The notes: generated by a model from the letters alone, not told the origin. A DNA stretch of 40,936 nt from Desulfurivibrionaceae bacterium (GCA_030145275.1 JAQYVV010000026.1:1-40936); one strand, 5' to 3'. Positions 9,074 to 19,884 are shown, numbered from the stretch's first letter. Translations and numbers: made by a program.

Positions 9074-10084
9074 ATGAATGAGAAAATAACCTTGGACCAT
9101 GGAAGCGGCGGCAGGGCCTCCCATGATCTAATCAAAAACCTTTTATTACAAGTATTTAACAGCAAAACTCTTGCCCCCATGGAAGACAGTGCCCTTGTGC
9201 AAATAGGCCAGGAAAAAATTGCCTTTTCCACTGACTCATTCGTCGTTGACCCAATATTTTTCCCAGGCGGAAACATTGGGGACCTCGCAATCAACGGCAC
9301 TGTTAATGATATAGCCATGAGAGGCGCACAGCCTCTTTATATCTCTGTCGCCATGATTATTGAAGAAGGTTTCCCAATCTCAGACCTTGAAAAGGTAATC
9401 CAGTCCATAAAAAAAAGTGCCGACATTGCCGAGGTTGAAATTATTACAGGCGACACAAAGGTTGTGCCGAAAGGAAAGGCCGATAAGATTTTCATCAATA
9501 CTACCGGCATTGGGGTGTTAAGACAAAATTTTGATATCTCCGCAGCCAATGCGGTACCAGGTGATCATGTAATTTTAAGCGGCACAATGGCAGACCATGG
9601 CGTCACAATTGTGAGTAAACAAGAAGGACTACAGATATCAGGTAACTTCCAGAGTGATTCTGCCGCCCTCAACCATATAATCCAGAAGTTACTCGGCCAC
9701 GCCCAACATCACATTCATGTTTTACGGGACCCGACGAGGGGCGGGGTTGCCACAACCCTGAACGAAATCGCCGAATCTTCAAAAATGGGGATTCGTCTAA
9801 AAGAAGACTCTCTGCCCATCAGAAATGATGTCAGAGGCGCCTGTGAACTCCTTGGCCTTGATCCGTTATATCTGGCCAACGAGGGGAAGTTCCTCATTTT
9901 TGTGGAGCCAAGCGTATCAGAACAGGTAATTCAAATCCTTAAAGAAGACAAGCTTGGCAAAGACAGTCAAATTATCGGCCAAGTTACCGAGGAAAACCCA
10001 GGAAAAGTCCTGATCGACAGCCCACTGGGAACTTCCAGGCTGCTCGATATGCTGCACGGCACCCCTCTGCCCCGTATCTGCTAA
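9074..10084 (+). CDS. hypE: Carbamoyl dehydratase HypE
   Basis: HypE dehydrates its own C-terminal thiocarboxamide to a thiocyanate and passes cyanide to the HypCD complex. The 336-residue protein opens with ITLDHGSGGRASHDLI and has the PurM/AIR-synthase fold signatures DPTRGGVATTLNEIA and LGLDPLYLANEGK. It ends exactly in PRIC, the conserved terminal cysteine that carries the modification. It lies 99 bp from the divergent HD-GYP gene and needs its own promoter. It converges on katG across repeat C1. Confidence 0.95.
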   Translation: MNEKITLDHGSGGRASHDLIKNLLLQVFNSKTLAPMEDSALVQIGQEKIAFSTDSFVVDPIFFPGGNIGDLAINGTVNDIAMRGAQPLYISVAMIIEEGFPISDLEKVIQSIKKSADIAEVEIITGDTKVVPKGKADKIFINTTGIGVLRQNFDISAANAVPGDHVILSGTMADHGVTIVSKQEGLQISGNFQSDSAALNHIIQKLLGHAQHHIHVLRDPTRGGVATTLNEIAESSKMGIRLKEDSLPIRNDVRGACELLGLDPLYLANEGKFLIFVEPSVSEQVIQILKEDKLGKDSQIIGQVTEENPGKVLIDSPLGTSRLLDMLHGTPLPRIC

Positions 10085-10446
10085 AAGATGATGATAAGTA
10101 ATCGCTTTTTCAGCGGTGAGCAGGAATGAAAATTTGAGCCATAACCGCCCACTGACGCTGAAAAAGCGCACCCAAAACTCAGATTTCCCGAATAACAATT
10201 TTAAACAATCAAACCCCACCCTTCCGTAAATCAAAACTGTGGTGCTGTACTTTAAAGAAAACCCAATGAAATACTGCTACTTATTTTCAGTAGTGTCCGG
10301 TTAGGGACTTGCATATAGATAGTAAAAAATGACTTACAGTTATTACCCCAAAGCAAAATATTTTTTTCATCTAACAAATCCCTTCAAACGATTTTTTTAT
10401 GTTTGCCAAATCAACACTATACAATTTAACGTCAATGTCGCCCAAT
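10085..10446. other. Gene-free gap between hypE and katG
   Basis: The 362-bp convergent gap holds repeat C1 in its first half. The second half contains AGTGTCCGGTTAGGGACT near 10293, which resembles insertion-sequence termini, but no matching second end was found. No gene is visible. Confidence 0.6.
10088..10253. repeat. Dispersed repeat, element C1
   Basis: This copy of a roughly 165-bp element starts GATGATAAGTAATCGCTTT and contains a perfect 13-bp inverted repeat, CGCTTTTTCAGCG (10103-10115) and CGCTGAAAAAGCG (10156-10168). It continues with words shared with C2, such as GCGCCCAAAACTCAG-like and TTTCCCGAATAACAAT-like segments. It lies between the convergent genes hypE and katG and could fold in either transcript. 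Confidence 0.8.
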
Positions 10447-13111
<2,665 letters not shown>

Positions 13112-13146
13112 AAAACACCCAAACAAGAATGAATTCCTAAGTAAGA

Positions 13147-13181
13147 AGAATACGACAAAAAGGAATAATGTCAAGAATAAT
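13147..13181 (-). promoter_or_regulatory. Promoter of the perR-katG operon with possible operator
   Basis: On the minus strand TTGACA (13169-13174), a 16-bp spacer and TATTCT (13147-13152) form a good sigma-70 promoter about 35 bp upstream of the regulator start. GAATAAT occurs twice as a direct repeat (13163-13169 and 13175-13181) around the -35 box. It resembles the GATAAT units of Fur/PerR boxes, so autoregulation is plausible. Confidence 0.55.
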
Positions 13182-13881
13182 ACCACGGAATAGTTAACAT
13201 TTCGTGTAATGATTTATATATGGCTACCAATAGGATTTGCAGCCATATTCTATAAGCCAGCCTATCTGGTTAACTATTTAATAATTTGAGAGTAAGCGCT
13301 CCATGAACACCCCGCTGCACGTGATCGAACCCCGTGATATACAGGGGTATAATCACGTGGCTCGATCACGCACATCGGGATGCCCCTGAAACGCTTATGA
13401 ACTCGGGGTTATGCCTTCTTTGGTGTACTTAATTGATCGCTAACATTTGAGACATCACTCTCCTCCCTTCTAACCATTATGAGATTTTTTGAGGGTAAAA
13501 TGCAAGGTTAAAAAATCTAGTGTCCAATAAGGCGCGACAGAGATATGAACTAGGTGTGGAAATAATGGTCAGTTATCAAACAGAATGCATGAATACGGTA
13601 TTCGTATCTCTCAACTCCTTCCTGCAATAGAAAATATTCTCCCCACGGTTTCCGCGAAGGTAACATGGCAAACTGCTCTAGGAAAATGCTCCGGGAATTT
13701 GGCCGAGAGCTTAATCATACCCAGATAAAGGGCAAATGGCAGGATAAAAGAATAAGGAACTTAGTTTAGCAAAACTACGAATACAAACGGCAATATTTTC
13801 CGTAATCATTTTGGGTAAGGAAAATTCTTCTCTCAAAACTACATAAAATTCACTCCATTGAACTTTCTCCAGACCAATGAA
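13182..13881. other. Gene-free gap between perR and tadA
   Basis: About 700 bp hold element B1 in the first half. From 13445 to 13881 I see no convincing gene. A 34-codon frame at 13665-13769 has no recognisable homology or ribosome binding site. A decayed gene is possible but unproven. Confidence 0.5.
13292..13444. repeat. Dispersed palindromic repeat, element B1
   Basis: This is the first of three copies of a 150-160 bp element (B1, B2, B3). It begins GTAAGCGCTCCATGAACACC and ends in ACTTAATTGATCGCTAAC. The two arms of about 37 bases on either side of the centre are imperfectly complementary, with GTGATCGA/TCGATCAC as the inner perfect stem. They flank a ccccGTGATATACAGGGG-like loop. No reading frame is conserved. 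Confidence 0.85.
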
Positions 13882-14352
13882 CTATTTTCTTCTCTCTTTA
13901 AAAAAGGTACGTAGCAGTTCACTGCTCTCGTTGGCGAGAATTCCATGCTCAACCGTAATATTGTGGTTCAACTTACCATCTTTCCCTATTTTGTAGCGGC
14001 TTATCACCGCTCCAGTTTTTGGGTCGGTGGCCGCAAAAAAAAGGTTCTCCACTCTTGCGTGAATCATGGCCCCCATACACATAATACAGGGCTCAAGGGT
14101 TACATAGACAGAGGTTCCAAGCAGCCGGTAATTGTTTAGCTTCTGGCCTGCTTTTCTGAGAGCTAAAATTTCGGCATGGGCACTGGGATCAGAATATGTC
14201 ACCGAACGATTTCCGGCCGCAGCCAAAACATTGCCATTGCTATCAACGACCACCGCGCCAATAGGGACTTCTCCATGAGTTGCAGCTAAAGATGCCTCTT
14301 TAAGTGCTAATTTCATGAAAGAGATATGCTGGGATAGTACAATTTCAGTCAT
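13882..14352 (-). CDS. tadA: tRNA-specific adenosine deaminase TadA
   Basis: TadA converts adenosine 34 to inosine in the tRNA-Arg anticodon. The cytidine/deoxycytidylate deaminase fold shows zinc ligands and the catalytic glutamate in SAHAEILAL and the PCIMCMGA cysteine pair, with the family words GEVPIGAVVVD and NNYRLLG. I use ATG 14352 (MTEIVLSQHISF, 156 residues). The longer frame from 14382 adds ten residues without support. It ends with a basic FFKERRK tail. It stands alone on the minus strand downstream of a long repeat-bearing gap. Confidence 0.93.
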   Translation of the reverse strand: MTEIVLSQHISFMKLALKEASLAATHGEVPIGAVVVDSNGNVLAAAGNRSVTYSDPSAHAEILALRKAGQKLNNYRLLGTSVYVTLEPCIMCMGAMIHARVENLFFAATDPKTGAVISRYKIGKDGKLNHNITVEHGILANESSELLRTFFKERRK

Positions 14353-14537
14353 AAAAAAACCTACTACTACCGATTTTCCCAAAGCACCTTTAACAAGGCT
14401 TTTTTTGATTTTAAAATTGACAAATTATACTAGAGTAACAAGTGTATTCGCTAAGTTATTAGCTTGAACCTGAACAACTTGTTTTACTTTCTGAGTAATT
14501 ATTGGACTAAGAAAACAACAATAACCAACAAAATATA

Positions 14538-15035
14538 ATGGACCAAGATACCCCCCTCCAAAGGACCCTAAAAATTGGTAAAGCCAGTGTTGGTCTCATC
14601 CATCTCGACACTGCCCTATCAAAGGTACTTAAGGACAACTCCCTAAACGAAGAACAGGCTGTGGCATACCTTTTCAAACAGGTTAACAAACATAATTATG
14701 TACCACCCACAGCCCACAAACTCTACAAAGATGCCCTAAAACAAGAATACAGTAGACTAAAGACTGGCAACAAAACTCACGAATCTGAAGAGCTGACAGT
14801 ACGTATACTTGGGCCGGGATGTGTCAGTTGCAACCAAATAAAAATCATGCTCATTGACGTCATGCAGGAGTTCGGGATCGCCGCTGACATAGAGCAAATT
14901 CAGGATTTGGATGAAATTTGGCGATACGGTGTTTTAAACACGCCTGCCTTAATCATAAACAATGATATAAAAAGTAGTGGCCGCCTGCCGTCCAAATCAG
15001 AAATTGAGCAATGGCTCAGAGACGTACTGGACTGA
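14538..15035 (+). CDS. Small protein with C-terminal thioredoxin-fold domain
   Basis: The 165-residue protein has two parts. An N-terminal helical region of about 80 residues contains YLFKQVNKHNYVPP, which I do not recognise as a named domain. A thioredoxin_3-type domain follows, starting at VRILGPGCVSC, with redox Cys95 and Cys98 and the cis-Pro loop VLNTPALIINN. Members of this glutaredoxin-sized family are cytosolic disulfide or metal-handling proteins. There is no signal peptide. It converges on the small sulfite reductase across repeat B2. A redox role is supported; the partner is unknown. Confidence 0.8.
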   Translation: MDQDTPLQRTLKIGKASVGLIHLDTALSKVLKDNSLNEEQAVAYLFKQVNKHNYVPPTAHKLYKDALKQEYSRLKTGNKTHESEELTVRILGPGCVSCNQIKIMLIDVMQEFGIAADIEQIQDLDEIWRYGVLNTPALIINNDIKSSGRLPSKSEIEQWLRDVLD

Positions 15036-15053
15036 GCCACTATACCTGTAAAC

Positions 15054-15204
15054 GTAAGCGCTCCATGAACACCCCGCTGCACGTGATTGAACCCCATGAT
15101 ATACAGGGGGTATAATCGCGTGGCTCGATCACGCACATCGGGGTGCCCCTAAAACGCTTACGGACTCGGGGGTAGCAATCTTGGGTGTACTTAATTGATC
15201 GCTA
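15054..15204. repeat. Dispersed palindromic repeat, element B2
   Basis: This second copy runs in the same orientation as B1, from GTAAGCGCTCCATGAACACC to CTTAATTGATCGCTA. It lies between two convergent genes. It differs from B1 at scattered positions, several of which change both sides of a stem pair or keep a G-T pair, which hints at a folded RNA or DNA constraint. Confidence 0.85.
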
Positions 15205-15259
15205 CTCTGTAAAACTGTCAGCCTCTGCCGACGTCCCCTGGCAAGCGCTTACACCATTC

Positions 15260-15892
15260 CTACACTTCGGCAAAGGGGAAGTCGGGATCGCTAAGCAATT
15301 TTGCCATCCTCATTTTCGTGCCGGGCTTTCCAGCATGAAAGTCAATAAGCTGATCGATAATCTCAAAAACCCTTTCCTCATCAACACCTTTGGCAATTCG
15401 TAAGCCAACTTTGGGAGAGGCTCCCCCCTTCCCTCCAACATAAACTTCATAACCAGATTTTGTCGCTTTGATGCCAATATCTGTGGTCAAAACATTTGAG
15501 CAGGATGCTGGACAACCTGCAATGGCAATCTTAAATTTCGGTTTAACCGGTTCCCTGCTCTTGTACTTTGCAAGAATTCTATCAGATAACGCCATCGTGT
15601 CTACCAGACCAAGCTTGCAATAGCTCTCGCCCACACACACCCTTGGCAACGGAAACTTCCCAGGACCTTTTAACTCCGCCCCTACCTTTTGCAGCTCAGC
15701 CTTAATAGCTTCCTCGTTTTCGTCTTGAACATTCAGAATACGAATATTCTGAGCAGTAGAAAGATAAACTGCCAATTCATATTTTTTAGCAAGCTCATTG
15801 ACCTTGTCAAAGATGTCTGCGAGAACCAGGCCCGCCGGAACGAGAATAGTTATGCTTTTTTTCAATTCCTTCTTTACTTTATTTCCATTCAT
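15260..15892 (-). CDS. Small P590-type siroheme/[4Fe-4S] sulfite reductase
   Basis: At 210 residues this matches the low-molecular-weight assimilatory-type sulfite reductase known from Desulfovibrio (P590) rather than DsrAB or CysI, which are far larger. A ferredoxin-like half (residues 1-80) precedes the siroheme-iron-sulfur site. That site is Cys86-x5-Cys92 (RVCVGESYCKLG) and Cys127-x3-Cys131 (IAGCPASCSN). The basic residues following PLPR would contact sulfite and siroheme carboxylates. Reduction of sulfite to sulfide in the cytosol is the expected reaction, but nitrite or another oxyanion cannot be ruled out. No electron-donor subunit is adjacent. It is divergent from the YcaO-linked genes. 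Confidence 0.85.
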   Translation of the reverse strand: MNGNKVKKELKKSITILVPAGLVLADIFDKVNELAKKYELAVYLSTAQNIRILNVQDENEEAIKAELQKVGAELKGPGKFPLPRVCVGESYCKLGLVDTMALSDRILAKYKSREPVKPKFKIAIAGCPASCSNVLTTDIGIKATKSGYEVYVGGKGGASPKVGLRIAKGVDEERVFEIIDQLIDFHAGKPGTKMRMAKLLSDPDFPFAEV

Positions 15893-16059
15893 CTCTATTA
15901 TCTCTGCTGATAAATTAAGTCTTGTGAGTTAAGAAAACCAGACCAGTTCTGGATTCAAATCAAAATATTCCTTTACTTTAATTTGAGCGTAGAATCAATC
16001 GCTTTATCCAACTACACACTCATAATTATTGCCAATTTAAATTATTGGAGAAATGCAAT

Positions 16060-16485
16060 ATGGCTAGAATCGCCAACCCAAACAGTTCATCAGAAAAAGC
16101 AGCAAATAACATTGATCGACAGAGAGAGAGAGAGAGAAAGTTCATGCTGCAGAACTGTTACAGACACGCAGATGAGCTGTCCACTAAACTTGTGCAACGA
16201 CTCCTAGACAAACACATTGTCGAAACCAGTTCCGAAAGCACATTGCGAGAACTATTCAGCGGTCAGCTCTCGAAAATAAGTGACCTTGAAGAGTTTGAAG
16301 TCCAATTTAAGATTGCCCCTTTGCGAGGCCTCGTAACTGACCCCAATTTTGTCAGTCTGTATCTCACCCAGTACATAATTGAAGATTTGCTTGACCACCC
16401 TCTTGTGCAGGATGTATTCGGAGATGACCTTGATGTGTACAGAGCAGTAGAATCTGTGATAGGGAAAGTTCGCCCTACATCATAA
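16060..16485 (+). CDS. Unknown 141-residue protein with an internal (AG)8 tract
   Basis: I do not recognise the family. The product is soluble, mostly helical and acidic toward the end (VFGDDLDVYRAVESVIGKV), with no cysteine-rich site, signal peptide or membrane segment. I chose ATG 16060 (MARIANPN) because GGAG lies nine bases upstream. A TTG at 16045 lacks such support. Near residue 21 the DNA is an uninterrupted (AG)8 tract encoding RERERER-like sequence. A further ATG at 16144, just after the tract, would make a 113-residue product. It lies 35 bp upstream of the radical SAM gene, same strand, so co-expression is likely. Confidence 0.7.
   Translation: MARIANPNSSSEKAANNIDRQRERERKFMLQNCYRHADELSTKLVQRLLDKHIVETSSESTLRELFSGQLSKISDLEEFEVQFKIAPLRGLVTDPNFVSLYLTQYIIEDLLDHPLVQDVFGDDLDVYRAVESVIGKVRPTS
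16121..16136 (+). repeat. (AG)8 dinucleotide tract inside a coding region
   Basis: Eight uninterrupted AG units lie 60 bases into the reading frame. Gain or loss of one unit shifts the frame, so the tract has the form of a contingency (phase-variable) locus. Its purine richness could also act as a ribosome binding site for the ATG at 16144. Confidence 0.8.
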
Positions 16486-16520
16486 TTTTATAGTACAAGA
16501 AGGAAGCAACAGCTAAGAAA

Positions 16521-17813
16521 ATGGCCCAGGTTCATCCAGACCAGATACCCTGTCTTGTGTATGCAGATGAACAGGGACAGATCAGTGATTTTCCTGAGCT
16601 TAACATGGCAGGCCGGCTTGCGGACTATTTCGAGCAACCACAGCTGGAAGATTTAATTCCCCTCCCTGAAGGCAGTGAGCTCTTTGTCCTTCCTGAAAGG
16701 TATCCTGTTGGAATTGATCCAAATGACAGGGGACCAGCACGATTAGCAGAAAACCCAGAAAACCCGCATGAAGGGGTTCAAGCAGTTGCTGCTTTCATTG
16801 CCCCAGCCCACACCGCCAACCACATTACCGCTTTTGAAAAAACCGGCTCTAACCCGCCGTCACTACCCCTTTTTGCCTACACCGCCGTTGGCTGGCATGA
16901 TGGACAGTTCTGGGTCAGTGCCTTTCGATCTGACACAAGCAGCAGGCAAAACTTCTCCCGTTTCAGTCAGGAACACATACGGGAAAGGACATCAAAGGGG
17001 CTAAAGAAACACCCCAGCAACCGCCTCGTGCAACATCTTGGCAAGTGCAGTCTCACCTACGGATGTCCTGCAGCTAAAAATCTTTTTTTAGGAAGAGAAG
17101 AGGCGCCTCTGCCCACTTCACCAACCTGCAATGCCCAATGTGTCGGTTGTATCTCGCTACAACCATCAGGGTGCTGCCCTTCTACTCAAGATCGTATCCA
17201 ATTTGTCCCAACTGCCGAAGAAATAGCAGAAATTGCCATTCCCCATCTAAACTTGACCGGGAAAACAGTTGTAAGTTTCGGACAAGGCTGTGAAGGAGAG
17301 CCACTTTTACAGGCAAAAACCATTGCCCAAGCCATAAAAAAGATACGGAAACAAACTTCAGCAGGCACAATCAACTGTAACACAAATGCCAGCCTACCCG
17401 AGGCAGTTGAAAAGCTCGCCAAAGCAGGACTTGACAGCATCAGGGTAAGCCTCAGCAGCGCCCAAATAGAAAAGCATGCCCTCTATTACCGCCCAAAGGG
17501 ATTTAGCCTGGATTCGGTTAAAGAAAGTATCAGTGTTATGAAAAAGATGAATAAATTCGTCTCGTTGAATTATTTCGTTTTCCCAGGATTCACGGACGAC
17601 AAGCAGGAATACCAGGCTTTTTGTGACCTTGTTCAAAACTTTCAACCTGATTTTATCCAGCTGCGCAATATGAACATGGACCCTGATTGGTATATAGAGA
17701 CAATAGCCTTAGAACAGGGCGAAAAAAGTATGGGTATTCAAACCTGGCTCACAAAAATAAAACAGACATTTCCCAATCTGAATTTTGGATACTTCAACCC
17801 TGCCCTTTTCTAG
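16521..17813 (+). CDS. Radical SAM protein of unknown substrate
   Basis: The 430-residue protein has an N-terminal region of about 190 residues without a recognisable domain. It then has a radical SAM core with the cluster motif CNAQCVGC (CxxxCxxC) near residues 203-210. Further core words are FGQGCEGEPLL (GGEP-like), NCNTNASLP and SIRVSLSSAQ, and a partial TIM barrel runs to the end. Extra cysteines occur before (KCSLTYGC) and after (GCISLQPSGCCPS) the motif and could bind an auxiliary cluster. It sits between the (AG)8 gene and the YcaO-TPR gene, all in one direction. Peptide or tRNA modification are possible roles; none is shown. Confidence 0.85.
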   Translation: MAQVHPDQIPCLVYADEQGQISDFPELNMAGRLADYFEQPQLEDLIPLPEGSELFVLPERYPVGIDPNDRGPARLAENPENPHEGVQAVAAFIAPAHTANHITAFEKTGSNPPSLPLFAYTAVGWHDGQFWVSAFRSDTSSRQNFSRFSQEHIRERTSKGLKKHPSNRLVQHLGKCSLTYGCPAAKNLFLGREEAPLPTSPTCNAQCVGCISLQPSGCCPSTQDRIQFVPTAEEIAEIAIPHLNLTGKTVVSFGQGCEGEPLLQAKTIAQAIKKIRKQTSAGTINCNTNASLPEAVEKLAKAGLDSIRVSLSSAQIEKHALYYRPKGFSLDSVKESISVMKKMNKFVSLNYFVFPGFTDDKQEYQAFCDLVQNFQPDFIQLRNMNMDPDWYIETIALEQGEKSMGIQTWLTKIKQTFPNLNFGYFNPALF

Positions 17814-17820
17814 GTCATCA

Positions 17821-17861
17821 GTCACTGATCGCCTCCCTATACAGTGTTGCCGATCAGTGAC
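17821..17861. promoter_or_regulatory. Perfect 11-bp inverted repeat before the YcaO gene
   Basis: GTCACTGATCG (17821-17831) and CGATCAGTGAC (17851-17861) form a perfect 11-bp inverted repeat separated by 19 bases, eight bases after the radical SAM stop. A run of A, not T, follows, so it is not a normal terminator for the plus strand. It may be an operator or an RNA hairpin that separates expression of the two genes. Confidence 0.6.
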
Positions 17862-17942
17862 AAAAAAAATTGCACTTTAAATATTAATTCGTTATATATC
17901 CGTACCACATTGTAACACCAATTTAAAAGCAGGAAGGACGTC

Positions 17943-19685
17943 ATGGAAAAAAGATCTATTCGCCTAAAAGATAGTTTCAAACAATACACCTTTGATCAAG
18001 ATAAAGTCTACACCCCGGCTGAGACAGTCAAACGATTCAAAGACCGGCTTGAAACGGTCAAACTAGACATACTGAAAGAAGTAAAAAGGATTGATAACGG
18101 CAGACTGGACATCCCTGTTTATTTCAGTGTTACCGGTAAAGACGCCAGGGAAATTATCGGCAACAAAAAGCAGATGGGCAAAGGCAGCACCCCCGAGCAA
18201 TCCCAGGCCAGTGCCTGCATGGAACTTGCGGAAAGATACAGCTTCTTCAGTTTCAAAAAAGATCCTGAAAATTTCATCCTTGGCACCTATGCGGAGATGA
18301 AGCAGGCTGGCTTTCCCCTTATGCCCCTTGAGAAACTTTTACAGTCCGTTCATGACGAAAAAACCGACATCAAGACTCTGGAAAAACTCCTGGCCGAGGT
18401 GCCGATTCAATGGACATGGGCATCAAGCCTCAACAAAGAAGAAGATGTCTTAATCCCCTTTAGCTGGTTTTACGCCATAAACGAATTCAATGGACCCTCT
18501 GCGGGAAACAGTTTTGAAGAAGCGATCAGCCAGGGTATTTGTGAAATAATTGAAAGACATGTCTGTGCGGTTATCAGTCATGACAAGATACAGGCTCCAC
18601 TTATAAATCTAGATTCAGCCCAGGACCCGGTATCCCAAGAACTTGTAGAAAAATTCAGGAAACATAATATTGAGCTGTATCTCAACGATTTCTCTCTTGA
18701 CACAGGGATCCCGACCATAGGTGCTGTCGCCATTGACAGATCCACCTTTCCAGAAAGCAGCGAGATAGTTTTCACCGCCGGCACCACCCCAAGTCCGGAA
18801 AAAGCCTTTATCCGAGCCATCACGGAAGTGGCCCAACTGGCTGGCGATTTTAACAGTAACGCCAATTATGTTGCCAGCGGCCTGCCCAAACCTCTCTCCA
18901 TGGATGAGGTTGGCTACCTGACTGATCCTGGAAAAGTTGTTAAACTTCAGGATCTTCCTGACCTGACTAATGACAACATGAAAGTTGAGATCGAGCAATT
19001 TTTGGTGGCCCTTGAGAAACTTGACATGGAAGTTTTTATCATCAATACCATGCATAAAGAACTACAAGTCCCGACAATTTATACAATAATACCAGGGGCC
19101 CATTTCAGAGAACGGTCAAGGAGCCAGGATGCCGCCATGTTTGCGGCAAAATTGGTTGCGGAACTCATAGAGGATCCCCTTGAGTCCAACAACCATCTTA
19201 TGCACATGCGTGATATTGTTCCTAATGCCTACTATATTGAATTTTATCTTGGCCGCAATCTCTTAAACATTGGTGATTTGGAAAATGCATTGCCCCATTT
19301 TGAAAAGGCCTTGAGCATGAATCCGAACGAAGAAGACCTCCCCTACATTTATTCCTATATCGGCAACTGCCTAAAAGACCTGGGCCGTTACGAAGAGGCC
19401 ATTGCCAATTTGAACAAAGGAAACGAAGTCGACACAGAACGCCCGGACATTCACAATATGCTTGGCTTTTGCCATTTCAAAATGGGCAAACATGAAGAGG
19501 CCATTGCCGCCTTCCTTCGCACGGTTGAACTCAATCCCGCCTCAGCCATTGACTACGCGAACCTAGGGATCAACTATCATATGTTGGGCAACAAGGAGGA
19601 GGCCGTTAAATTCTTGGATTTGGCCCTCGCTCTCGATCCAACAATTGAATTTGCCAGAAACCACCTGGAAGAGATGACCGATTAA
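17943..19685 (+). CDS. YcaO-domain ATPase fused to TPR repeats
   Basis: YcaO enzymes use ATP to activate peptide backbone amides, giving azolines, thioamides or amidines. The 580-residue protein has a YcaO domain (about 40-400) with ATP/Mg signatures SACMELAERYSFF, ISQGICEIIERH and RAITEVAQL. Three or four tetratricopeptide repeats follow from about 430, such as ALPHFEKALSMNPNEED and AIAAFLRTVELNPAS. It lacks the ocin-ThiF/E1 partner domain and the proline-rich tail of azoline-forming YcaOs, and no TfuA gene is adjacent. The TPR part may bind the protein substrate. AGGAAGG lies five bases before the ATG. The BFD-like gene follows after four bases. Substrate unknown. Confidence 0.9.
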   Translation: MEKRSIRLKDSFKQYTFDQDKVYTPAETVKRFKDRLETVKLDILKEVKRIDNGRLDIPVYFSVTGKDAREIIGNKKQMGKGSTPEQSQASACMELAERYSFFSFKKDPENFILGTYAEMKQAGFPLMPLEKLLQSVHDEKTDIKTLEKLLAEVPIQWTWASSLNKEEDVLIPFSWFYAINEFNGPSAGNSFEEAISQGICEIIERHVCAVISHDKIQAPLINLDSAQDPVSQELVEKFRKHNIELYLNDFSLDTGIPTIGAVAIDRSTFPESSEIVFTAGTTPSPEKAFIRAITEVAQLAGDFNSNANYVASGLPKPLSMDEVGYLTDPGKVVKLQDLPDLTNDNMKVEIEQFLVALEKLDMEVFIINTMHKELQVPTIYTIIPGAHFRERSRSQDAAMFAAKLVAELIEDPLESNNHLMHMRDIVPNAYYIEFYLGRNLLNIGDLENALPHFEKALSMNPNEEDLPYIYSYIGNCLKDLGRYEEAIANLNKGNEVDTERPDIHNMLGFCHFKMGKHEEAIAAFLRTVELNPASAIDYANLGINYHMLGNKEEAVKFLDLALALDPTIEFARNHLEEMTD

Positions 19686-19689
19686 CCCT

Positions 19690-19884
19690 ATGCCAAAAAA
19701 AATTATGCGCCGAGAAACTTCTGAGGACAGCTCCCTCATCTGCTATTGCTTTAAGCACACAAAAGCAGATATTGAAAATGACATGAGAAGCCATGGCGGG
19801 GAATCGACACTTATGAAAAAAATCATGGCGGAGAAAAAAGCCGGGGCTTGCAACTGCAAAAACACAAACCCCAAAGGCCGCTGA
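19690..19884 (+). CDS. BFD-like [2Fe-2S]-binding small protein
   Basis: The 64-residue protein matches the stand-alone BFD-like/CopZ N-terminal type: Cys18-x-Cys20 (ICYCFKHTKADIENDMR) and Cys54-x-Cys56 (AGACNCKNTNPKGR). These four cysteines normally hold a [2Fe-2S] cluster. The ending NPKGR is typical. No membrane segment or signal peptide is present. It begins four bases after the YcaO-TPR stop codon, so the two are almost certainly co-translated. It could supply electrons or sulfur/iron to the YcaO or radical SAM enzyme, which is inference. Confidence 0.85.
   Translation: MPKKIMRRETSEDSSLICYCFKHTKADIENDMRSHGGESTLMKKIMAEKKAGACNCKNTNPKGR

Noticed and set aside
13292..13444. tRNA-like T-arm (GGGTTCGATCACG on the minus strand) in B elements
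   Set aside because: No cloverleaf, acceptor stem or anticodon arm can be drawn, and the sequence is part of the repeat palindrome.
13665..13769. 34-codon frame (MANCSRKMLREFGREL...) between perR and tadA
   Set aside because: No ribosome binding site, homology or conserved feature was seen. It may be part of a decayed gene, but support is too weak.
17821..17870. Intrinsic terminator after the radical SAM gene
   Set aside because: The stem is perfect but is followed by A residues, not T, on the transcribed strand.
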